The position numbers and the translations under genes were made by a program. 64,000 nt of DNA from Labilithrix sp. Its GTDB lineage: Bacteria > Myxococcota_A > Polyangia > Polyangiales > Polyangiaceae. Under the pieces are notes generated by a model that saw only the letters and a program-made list of their open reading frames with translations, was not told the DNA's origin and searched no databases. Positions 55,719 to 62,614 of this stretch are shown here, piece after piece. Numbering within the stretch: position 1 is the first letter of the stretch; every line of letters starts with the position of its first letter. The stretch is from positions 1-64,000 of the forward strand of contig JAQBQJ010000098.1 in NCBI GenBank assembly GCA_028287065.1, written 5' to 3'.

Positions 55719-56626
55719 GCCGGCTTCGCGGTCGCCCGCGTCCAGATCGCCTTGACCTTCGCGATCTCCGCCAGCAGCTCGGACAGCGGCGGGATCGCCT
55801 GATCGCGCTCGAGCAGCACCGGCACCGGCCCCGTCTTCGCCAGCGTGCGCTCGAGCAGCGCGAGCACGTCGTCGCAGCAGTCCGCCCCGTGCGTGTCGAC
55901 GATCAGCTTGCCGTCCGTCTCGCGCGCGTCGCGCGGGACGTCGGTCGCCTTCCACTCGCCTTCGGTGAACCAGTCGTGTCCCGCGACGTGCATCTGCACG
56001 ACGCGATCGAGCGGCACCGTCGCCATCCACGCGTCGACGTCGAAGCCGAAGTTCGTCGCGTTCACGTACGCGTTGTTCACGTCGAGCATCAGCCCGCAGT
56101 CCGCCGCATCACACACGCGCGCGATGAACTCCGCCTCGCTCATCTCGCGCTTGCCGGGATGCAGATAGAAGCTCACGTTCTCGATCGCCATCGGCCGCCC
56201 GATCGCGTCCTGCGCGCGCTTGATCCGATCGGCGACGCGACCGACCTCGGCCTCCTTGAACGGGATCGGCAACAGGTCGTGCAGCACGACGCCCCCGAAC
56301 GTGCTGAAGCAGAGATGGTCCGAATGCCATGGGCTCTTCACGCGATCGAGGAACGCGGCGAGGCCCTTCAAGTAGTCCTCGCGCAGCGGATCCACGCCGC
56401 CGATGCTCATCGTGAGACCGTGCGTGACGATCGGCCAGAGCTCGCGCGCGCGGTCGAGCGCCTCGTCGTAGTACCCGCCGCGACCCATGTAGTTCTCGGG
56501 CGAGATCTCGACGAAGTCGAGCGCGGGCTTCTTTTCGAGGAGCTCGTCGACGAAGTCCCAGCGCAGGCCGAGCCCGACGCCGTTCACGCCTCTCGCTCCC
56601 GTCTTCTCTGCTCCGGCGGTACTCAC
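55715..56626 (-). CDS. bufB: DUF692/MNIO multinuclear iron oxidase (BufB-type)
   Basis: 303 residues from GTG 56626 (GTG 56659 is a longer option). A TIM-barrel pattern with the ligand-rich blocks of DUF692 is visible: GLRWDFVDELL, VEISPENYMG, THGLTMSIGG, SDHLCFSTFGG, AIENVSFYLHPG, LMLDVNNAYVNA, QMHVAGHDW, VDTHGADC and LLERD. The His/Glu/Asp/Asn residues in these blocks match the iron ligands of MbnB/BufB-type MNIO enzymes. They use iron and oxygen to convert Cys in ribosomal peptides to oxazolone/thioamide or thiooxazole groups. The substrate is probably the peptide encoded next upstream. Confidence 0.85.
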   Translation of the reverse strand: MSTAGAEKTGARGVNGVGLGLRWDFVDELLEKKPALDFVEISPENYMGRGGYYDEALDRARELWPIVTHGLTMSIGGVDPLREDYLKGLAAFLDRVKSPWHSDHLCFSTFGGVVLHDLLPIPFKEAEVGRVADRIKRAQDAIGRPMAIENVSFYLHPGKREMSEAEFIARVCDAADCGLMLDVNNAYVNATNFGFDVDAWMATVPLDRVVQMHVAGHDWFTEGEWKATDVPRDARETDGKLIVDTHGADCCDDVLALLERTLAKTGPVPVLLERDQAIPPLSELLAEIAKVKAIWTRATAKPA

Positions 56627-56633
56627 GGAACAC

Positions 56634-56647
56634 TCGTTTCGAAACGA
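56634..56647. promoter_or_regulatory. 14-nt palindrome before bufB
   Basis: TCGTTTCGAAACGA is a perfect palindrome just upstream of the likely bufB start (56626), between the precursor gene and the enzyme genes. It could be a regulator site for an internal promoter, or part of an RNA structure around the ribosome-binding region. Confidence 0.35.
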
Positions 56648-56675
56648 AGGTGAGCCCACGAAAGCCCACGAAATA

Positions 56676-56705
56676 GAGGGGCGAAGGGATGTCCCTCCGC
56701 CCCTC
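56676..56705 (-). terminator. Intra-operon hairpin after precursor gene
   Basis: GAGGGGCG (56676-56683) pairs with CGCCCCTC (56698-56705), and inside it AGGGA with TCCCT, giving about 13 bp with one mismatch and a tiny loop. It starts 12 nt after the precursor stop (56717) in the direction of transcription. A structure here would make more precursor than enzyme transcript, a common arrangement in RiPP operons. Confidence 0.55.
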
Positions 56706-56716
56706 CGAGCGTCACG

Positions 56717-57175
56717 TCACTTCTTCGCGCTGCACGTACCCGCGCCGCAGCTACCCGAGCCGCCCTTCTTGGCGGGCGCGGGCGGAGCCGCCGGCTTCTT
56801 GCCGGTGGTCGAAGCGGGCGCCGGCGTCGAACCGGTGACACCCTTCGCGTCTGCGGGCTTCGCATCCGCGGGCTTCGCGTCCGCCGGCGTCGCCGCGGCG
56901 GGCGTCGTCGCGGGCGTCGAGGCCGCCGCGCCGGTCGCGTCGGCCGGCTTCGCGTCCGTCTTGTGGTCGGCGGAGCACGTGGCCTCGCCGGCCTTGTGGT
57001 CCTTGCCCGCGCCGCAATGATTGGCGCCGTCGGCTGCCTTCTCGGTTGCGCCGCTGACCTCGTTCGCGTTCACGGGGGTCTTCGGTTCCTCACCGCCGCA
57101 CGCGGCCATGATCACGCCCGTGCCCAGGACGGCGAGCGCCGCCGTAATGCTCTCAAGACTCAGATTCGGTCGCAT
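56717..57175 (-). CDS. bufA: Bufferin-like RiPP precursor lipoprotein
   Basis: 152 residues from ATG 57175, chosen because AAGGAG lies 8 nt upstream (GTG 57184 would have no spacing). A signal peptide with a lipobox-like MAAC (Cys26) suggests export and possibly lipidation. The mature part carries two Cys cassettes, C54-GAG...TC67-SA and C143-GAG-TC148-SA, joined by a low-complexity Ala/Pro/Lys linker with PADAK repeats. This resembles low-complexity HvfA/BufA-type precursors whose Cys are modified by MNIO enzymes. Modification is inferred from the operon, not seen. Confidence 0.7.
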   Translation of the reverse strand: MRPNLSLESITAALAVLGTGVIMAACGGEEPKTPVNANEVSGATEKAADGANHCGAGKDHKAGEATCSADHKTDAKPADATGAAASTPATTPAAATPADAKPADAKPADAKGVTGSTPAPASTTGKKPAAPPAPAKKGGSGSCGAGTCSAKK

Positions 57176-57218
57176 CCCTCTCACTCCTTTGATGATTCGG
57201 CGCGCAGATTCAATCGCG

Positions 57219-57259
57219 CCTCTTTGCCAATCGAGCGCCTCTACCCGGTTTGGCAGAGG
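57219..57259. promoter_or_regulatory. Imperfect inverted repeat upstream of bufA
   Basis: CCTCTTTGCCAA (57219-57230) and TTTGGCAGAGG (57249-57259) form an inverted repeat with a 2-nt bulge, 44-84 nt upstream of the bufA start and just after the yceI-like stop (57278). It may be an operator for bufA or a terminator for the upstream gene. Confidence 0.35.
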
Positions 57260-57277
57260 AACCGTATCACGCCTCCG

Positions 57278-58093
57278 TCAAGACTGCGGCGTAGCGCGAA
57301 GATCGAGTGTGATATCGGCCACCTCGGCCACCTTCGTACCCAGCAGATTGAACGCGCCCTTGGCGATTTTTCCGAAGCCGTCACGCGGTTTGACGTCGTG
57401 CTCGGACAGCGTCGCACGCAGCGGCTTCTTCGATTTGATCGTGAGCGAAGTCGGCTTGTCGGCCGCGGCGCCCGGCGGGTAATGGAACGCGACTTCGACG
57501 TCCGCATCGCGATCGACCTTGTGACCGTGAATCAAGAATTCGCCGTGCGTCGTCGCGGTGACGGTGCGGACCTCGTCGGCGCCGTCCTTCGTCGCGGCGA
57601 GCTTCGTGAGATCCGTCGCGCTCAGGTTGTCGATCGAACGGATCGCGTAGACCGCGTACTTGTTCGCGGCCTTGACGTCGTCCGGCAGCTTGCCTTCTTC
57701 GCCGTCGGCGACCTCGAGCCACGTGCGCGCGTGTCCGGTCTGCGTCTTGTCCTTGTCGGCCTCGCCGAACGTCTTCGTCGAGAGCGTCGTGAGATCGGCC
57801 TTCACCTCACCGCGCGTCTGCGCGAGGTTCATGAAGTCGACGTCGAGCGTGCCTGCCGCGCCGTCGGTGCCCGCCTTGATGTGCTCCTTCGGGGCCGGCA
57901 TGTCGATCGAGGTGCCGCTCTTCGGATCGATGACGAACTTCATCGACTTCGCGGACGGCGCGACCGTCGACGGAGCGAGCGAGCTTGCCGCAGGCGCGAG
58001 GTTCTGCGGTTTCTTGTCCTCGCACCCTCCCGCGCCTAGCCCGATGGCGAGTGCGATGGTCGGTACGACGATGACGGCGATCGCGCGCTTCAT
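57278..58093 (-). CDS. YceI-like lipoprotein
   Basis: 272 residues from ATG 58093 with GGAGG 8 nt upstream. Lipobox GAGGC, Ala/Pro linker, then a YceI-type lipocalin-like barrel: MKFVIDPKSGTSIDMP, DVDFMNLAQTRGEVKADL, TWLEVADGEEG, TATTHGEFLIHGHKV, and HDVKPRDGFGKIAKG. YceI domains bind isoprenoid quinones or other lipids in the periplasm. It is upstream of the RiPP operon on the same strand, 102 nt away, so co-expression is possible but not shown. Confidence 0.78.
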   Translation of the reverse strand: MKRAIAVIVVPTIALAIGLGAGGCEDKKPQNLAPAASSLAPSTVAPSAKSMKFVIDPKSGTSIDMPAPKEHIKAGTDGAAGTLDVDFMNLAQTRGEVKADLTTLSTKTFGEADKDKTQTGHARTWLEVADGEEGKLPDDVKAANKYAVYAIRSIDNLSATDLTKLAATKDGADEVRTVTATTHGEFLIHGHKVDRDADVEVAFHYPPGAAADKPTSLTIKSKKPLRATLSEHDVKPRDGFGKIAKGAFNLLGTKVAEVADITLDLRATPQS

Positions 58094-58130
58094 TCCCGAG
58101 CCTCCTTGCCGCGGCTGCGGCACGCGTACT

Positions 58131-59441
58131 CTACGCGGACTCGTTCGGCGCGGTTTCGGTTTTGTCGTGCGTTTCGGCGACAGCCGCATGGGGGCTGCGA
58201 CGGCGCGCCCGGAGCCGCGCGGACAGCGCAGGAGGTGCGATGAGCGTGGTCGCGAACACGGCGGCCACCAGCGCCGCGTAGATCCCCGGGGAGAGGAGCG
58301 GCGTCCCGCCCGGCGCGATACGTGCGCCGGCGTCGGCGAAGATGAGGCCGACCTCTCCGCGCGGCATCATCCCGAGCCCGATCGTCAAGCGATCGACCTT
58401 GGAGCCGTCGCGATTCGTGCCGCCCCGCACGCCGAGGCCCGAGGCGAGCTTGCCGACGACGGCGGTCACGACGAGCACCAGAGCGAGGATGATCGCGCTC
58501 CCGTCGAGGCCGCCGAGCTTCACGTTCATGCCCGTCCTCACGAAGAACACGGGCGAGAACACCGCGACGATCGGGCCGACGAACGTCTCGACCTTGCGGA
58601 CGCCGCTCGTCTTCTCGTCCGTGAACGGCGCGACCGTCACGTCGTCGAGCAACAGACCGGCCGCATAGGCGCCGACGATCGCCGCGAGCCCGGCCGCGGC
58701 GCTCGAGCCCGCGAAGAACAGGCAGGCGGCGACCGACACCGCGCCGAGGACGTGCGGCGCGCGCAGCACCGCCGCGACGCGCAGCACCCGCCGGAAGGCC
58801 CAGAGTCCGAGGACGAGAGCGCCGACGACGAAGGCGAACGCGGTGGCCGTGATGCGCGCGAGCGTTCCGACCTCCGGCATGCCGCCGCCGGTCATCGCGA
58901 CCGCGGAGACGATCGCGAGGACGATCAGGCCGAGAACGTCGTCGATCACGGCCGCACCGAGGATGATGCGCGCCTCGTCCGTATCGAGGGCTCCCGCGTT
59001 GAGGAGGACGCTCGCCGTCACGCCGACGCTCGTCGCGCACATCGTCGCGCCGATGAAGAGGTGCACCGGCATCGGCGCGGCCGGAAGGCAGAGGATGCTC
59101 GCGCCGATACCGAGCACGCTCGGAAAGATCACGCCCAGCACGGCGACCGCTCCCGCGCGGCTCGCGACCTTCGCCATCTCGCGGATGCTCGACTCGAGCC
59201 CGACCTGGAACAGGAGGAGCATGACCCCGAGCTCTGCGGCGAAGCTGATCGCGGGGCCCTGCGCGAGCTCGGACAGGCCGGCAAACGGCAGATTTCCGAG
59301 CACGACGCCGCACGCGAGCTCGCCGAGGACCGCCGGTTGGCGGAGGCGCAGCGCGGCCTCGCCGCCGAGCTTCGCGGTCAGGATCATGGCCGCGAGCGCG
59401 AGCCATGTTTGCGCGGTTACGCCATGATCCATCGCGGCCAT
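58131..59441 (-). CDS. CPA2 monovalent cation/proton antiporter
   Basis: 436 residues from ATG 59441 (ATG 59432 is close by). About 12 membrane segments with the CPA2 core: WLALAAMILTAKLGGEAALR at the N-terminus, LGVMLLLFQVGLESS, GATMCATSVGVTASVLL, AAVIDDVLGLIVLAIVSAV, FSPVFFVRTGMNV and LGMMPRGEVGLIFADAG. It exchanges Na+ or K+ for protons across the inner membrane. There is no C-terminal RCK domain, so it is the short KefB/NapA-like type. Divergent from the copper ATPase gene. Confidence 0.88.
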   Translation of the reverse strand: MAAMDHGVTAQTWLALAAMILTAKLGGEAALRLRQPAVLGELACGVVLGNLPFAGLSELAQGPAISFAAELGVMLLLFQVGLESSIREMAKVASRAGAVAVLGVIFPSVLGIGASILCLPAAPMPVHLFIGATMCATSVGVTASVLLNAGALDTDEARIILGAAVIDDVLGLIVLAIVSAVAMTGGGMPEVGTLARITATAFAFVVGALVLGLWAFRRVLRVAAVLRAPHVLGAVSVAACLFFAGSSAAAGLAAIVGAYAAGLLLDDVTVAPFTDEKTSGVRKVETFVGPIVAVFSPVFFVRTGMNVKLGGLDGSAIILALVLVVTAVVGKLASGLGVRGGTNRDGSKVDRLTIGLGMMPRGEVGLIFADAGARIAPGGTPLLSPGIYAALVAAVFATTLIAPPALSARLRARRRSPHAAVAETHDKTETAPNESA

Positions 59442-59504
59442 GCTAAGCGAATCATCGTGGCGCAGCCGCCTTCCGTACAGACCGTCGCAAAAGGCGACGA
59501 GGAC

Positions 59505-61739
59505 ATGCTCGTCATCCCGGTGACCGGCATGACGTGCACGGCCTGCGCCAATCGCGTGCAACGTGCGATCGCCAAAGCGCCCGGCGTCGTCCGCGCCGAG
59601 GTGAGCTTCGCGACGCGCGCCGCGAAGATCACGCTCGACGATCCCACGCGCGATCTACCGAGCGCGCTCGATGCGATCCTCGGAGCGGGCTACGAGCCGG
59701 CCGCGAACGCCGAGCAGATCCTCTCGCGTCGCGGCGCGGCCGCCGCGGCCAAGATCGAGCGCGAACAGCAGCGTCGTGACGCGGGACGTGCGATCGCGGC
59801 GCTCGCGATCGCCGCACTCCAGATGCTCTTCAGCATGCCGATGATGGCCCACGGCGGGCGCATGATGCCCGGCCTCGCGGGTCCGGCGATGCACCCGATG
59901 CTGCGCTGGGCGCTCCTCGTATCGACGCTCGTCGTCATCGTCATCGCGCGCTCGTTCTTCGTGCGCGCGTGGTCCGCGCTGAAGCAGCGGACGGCGGACA
60001 TGAACACGCTCGTCGCCCTCGGGAGCGGCACCGCGTTCCTCTACTCCGCCGCCGCGACGGCATGGCCTTCGTGGTTCGCGACCGAAGCGCAGCTCCCCGA
60101 CGTCCACTTCGAGGCCGCGAGCTTCATCCTCGCCTTCGTGCTGCTCGGGCGCACGATCGAGGCGCGCGCGCGCTCCCGGACGACCTCCGCGCAGAGCGGG
60201 CTGCTCGCGCTCGTCCCTGCGTTCGCGAACGTGGTGCGCGACGGCCACGAGGTGCGCGTCGCCGCGAACGAGGTGCGCGCCGGCGACGTCTTCGTCCTCC
60301 GTCCTGGCGGTCGCGCGCCGGCGGACGGCGTCGTCACCGAGGGCTCGTCGCAGCTCGACGAAGCGCTGATTACGGGCGAGAGCCGCCGCGTCGCGAAGCA
60401 CGTGGGCGACGCGATCGATGCCGGCACCAAGGCCGTCGACGGGCTCGTGCACGTCCGCGCGGTCCGCACCGGAACGGACACGCGCATCGCTCGGATCGCC
60501 GCGCTCGTGGAGGACGCGCAGGCGACGCGCGCGCCGGTACAGCGCCTCGCCGATCGCATCGCCGCCTATTTCGCCCCGGGAATCGTCGCTCTGGCGACGG
60601 CATCTGCGCTCGCGTGGTGGCTCTTCGGACCGGAGCCGAAGCTCGTGCACGCGCTCACCACGTTCGTCACCGTCGTCGTCGTGTCGTGCCCGTGTGCGCT
60701 CGGTCTCGCCACGCCCACCGCGATCGCGACGGCGATCGGCCGCGCCGCGCAGCTCGGGATCCTCGTTCGATCCGGAGACGCGCTCGAGAGAGCGGCGCGG
60801 ATCGACACGGTCGCGATCGACAAGACGGGCACGCTCACCGAAGGCGAGCCGGCCGTGGTCGAGTTCGTCGCGCTCGGTGGCGCAGACGAGGACGAGGTCC
60901 TCCGCCTCGCGGCCGCGGTCGAGAAGGGCAGCGAGCATCCGGTCGGCGAAGCGATCGTCGCCGAGGCCGAGGCACGTGGCCTCGAGGTGCCGCCGATCGC
61001 GAAGTTCGTGGCGACGGCCGGGAGCGGCGCGCGTGCGGACGTGCGGGGCTTGGACGTGCGCGTCGGCGCGATGGCGTGGCTCGCGAGCGAAGGCATCACG
61101 ATGCCCGAGGGCGGAGCGCCCGACGCGGCCTTCGGCGTCGCGATCGACGGCGTGCTGCGCGGGCACGGCATGGTCGCCGACAGCCTGCGCGAGGACGCTC
61201 CGCTCGCCGTCGCGAAGCTGCATGCGATGAGCATCCGCGTCGTCGTCCTCACCGGCGACCGCGAGGAGATCGCGCGCGCGGTCGGGAAGGCGCTGCACGT
61301 CGACGACGTCCGCGCCGAGCTCGGTCCCGAGGGCAAGCTCGCGGCTCTCGACGAGCTCGCGAAGGAAGGACGCCGCGTCGCGATGTGCGGCGACGGCGTG
61401 AACGACGCGCCCGCGCTCGCACGCGCGCACGTCGGCATCGCGATCGGCTCCGGCACGGACGTCGCCATCGACGCGAGCGACGTGACGCTCCTCGAGGGCG
61501 GCATCGCTCGCCTCCCCGACGCGATCGCGCTCGCCCGCCGGAGCATGCGCGTCATCCGCCAGAACCTCGCCTGGGCGTTCGCCTACAACGTCGCGCTCAT
61601 CCCGATCGCTGCAGGCGCGCTCGTACCGTGGCTCGGCTACCGCATGCCCCCTGCCCTCGCGTCCGCCGCGATGGCCCTCTCGAGCATCAGCGTGGTGCTG
61701 AGCTCGCTCCGGCTCCGTCGCTTCTCGCCGAAGGCCTGA
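59505..61739 (+). CDS. copA: Copper-exporting P1B-type ATPase (CopA)
   Basis: 744 residues from ATG 59505 (AAAAGG 10 nt upstream); GTG 59457 would add 16 residues. One HMA domain with GMTCTAC (Cys11, Cys14) at the N-terminus, membrane pair, actuator (ITGESRRV), CPC metal site ([14 protein letters not shown]), [17 protein letters not shown] and GDGVNDAPAL. This is the standard CopA layout for Cu+ export to the periplasm. With the His-rich ATPase at 38 kb it gives two copper pumps of different N-terminal type in one window. Confidence 0.94.
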   Translation: MLVIPVTGMTCTACANRVQRAIAKAPGVVRAEVSFATRAAKITLDDPTRDLPSALDAILGAGYEPAANAEQILSRRGAAAAAKIEREQQRRDAGRAIAALAIAALQMLFSMPMMAHGGRMMPGLAGPAMHPMLRWALLVSTLVVIVIARSFFVRAWSALKQRTADMNTLVALGSGTAFLYSAAATAWPSWFATEAQLPDVHFEAASFILAFVLLGRTIEARARSRTTSAQSGLLALVPAFANVVRDGHEVRVAANEVRAGDVFVLRPGGRAPADGVVTEGSSQLDEALITGESRRVAKHVGDAIDAGTKAVDGLVHVRAVRTGTDTRIARIAALVEDAQATRAPVQRLADRIAAYFAPGIVALATASALAWWLFGPEPKLVHALTTFVTVVVVSCPCALGLATPTAIATAIGRAAQLGILVRSGDALERAARIDTVAIDKTGTLTEGEPAVVEFVALGGADEDEVLRLAAAVEKGSEHPVGEAIVAEAEARGLEVPPIAKFVATAGSGARADVRGLDVRVGAMAWLASEGITMPEGGAPDAAFGVAIDGVLRGHGMVADSLREDAPLAVAKLHAMSIRVVVLTGDREEIARAVGKALHVDDVRAELGPEGKLAALDELAKEGRRVAMCGDGVNDAPALARAHVGIAIGSGTDVAIDASDVTLLEGGIARLPDAIALARRSMRVIRQNLAWAFAYNVALIPIAAGALVPWLGYRMPPALASAAMALSSISVVLSSLRLRRFSPKA

Positions 61740-61756
61740 GCTAAGATCCGCGCACG

Positions 61757-62614
61757 ATGCTGAACGTCGTCGACGCCGTCACGACTCACCGCGTGTGTCC
61801 GTGCGATTGCTTCGCGAGCCTGCCGCTCGCCGATCGGGTCGCCGGAATACGTGCAGTGTACAAGCTCGACGACGCGCTGCGTGGTTGGGGCTTCACCCCG
61901 ATGTACGACGTGCACGGCGATCGTTTGTGGCGCGAGGCGCAGGCCCGCAACGACGGTACGTATCGCGGCGTCGCCGTCCGCTTCGGCGAGTGCATCTATC
62001 GGCGGCTCGTGGGCTCGCTCCTCCACGAGTGCATCCACGCGTTCTGCGGAGACGTCACGAAGGCGAACTACGGCGTGCTCTTCGGGTTGCCATATGCGGT
62101 CCCGGTCGACGTCGCCGAGAAGGACGAAGAGGCCTTCCTCGACGCGTTCAACTTCGGCGAGGCGCGCGCGTGGGTCGGCGTGTGGATCGTCGGGCGCCGG
62201 ATGTTCGGCCTCGACTGGGACCTGCGCACGGCGCGCGACATCGGCACGTACTGCTTCACGGGCGGCAACGCGCTCGTGCCGGCGATCGCCGGGTACAGGC
62301 CGGTCGCGCACATCGATCGGCAGCATCATCCCGAGCGCTATTACGCGCGCGGCCGCAAGATCGAGGAGCGCGCGCGCGCCTGGTTCGAGGCGGACGGGAA
62401 CCTCGACGAAGTGATCCGCAGCATCGAGGAGGCCGCGGCGATCGGCGAGAAGAAGCGCCCGCGCAAGTACCCCGACCCGCAGGTCGTCGCCGCGGCGGCA
62501 CCGAAGAAGATCGGCCGCAACGAGCCGTGCGTGTGCGGCAGCGCGCAGAAGTTCAAGGACTGCTGCGCAGAGCGCGAGACACTCGGGCACTTCCTGCCTT
62601 CGATCGCACGGTAG
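61757..62614 (+). CDS. HECIH-motif protein with C-terminal SEC-C zinc finger
   Basis: 285 residues from ATG 61757, 17 nt after copA. The first half contains LVGSLLHECIHAFCGDV, where HECIH fits the HEXXH zincin motif. Nearby conserved-looking blocks are GWGFTPMYDV, RNDGTYRGVAV and ARAWVGVWIVGRRMFG. The C-terminus is a SEC-C motif (KIGRNEPCVCGSAQKFKDCC), a zinc-binding tail also found on SecA and other proteins. A zinc metalloprotease role is possible but the third ligand is not identified. May be co-transcribed with copA. Confidence 0.65.
   Translation: MLNVVDAVTTHRVCPCDCFASLPLADRVAGIRAVYKLDDALRGWGFTPMYDVHGDRLWREAQARNDGTYRGVAVRFGECIYRRLVGSLLHECIHAFCGDVTKANYGVLFGLPYAVPVDVAEKDEEAFLDAFNFGEARAWVGVWIVGRRMFGLDWDLRTARDIGTYCFTGGNALVPAIAGYRPVAHIDRQHHPERYYARGRKIEERARAWFEADGNLDEVIRSIEEAAAIGEKKRPRKYPDPQVVAAAAPKKIGRNEPCVCGSAQKFKDCCAERETLGHFLPSIAR

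Noticed and set aside
56769-57020. 83-codon plus-strand frame rich in ASAGF repeats opposite the RiPP precursor
   Set aside because: It is the antisense of the Ala/Pro/Lys linker of the precursor. The minus-strand gene has a proper Shine-Dalgarno, signal peptide and operon context.
57660-61739. A 1359-codon open frame that would fuse ~600 residues to the copper ATPase
   Set aside because: The extra N-terminal part is antisense to the YceI-like and antiporter genes and is an Arg/Asp-rich shadow composition. The ATPase has its own Shine-Dalgarno and HMA start at 59505.
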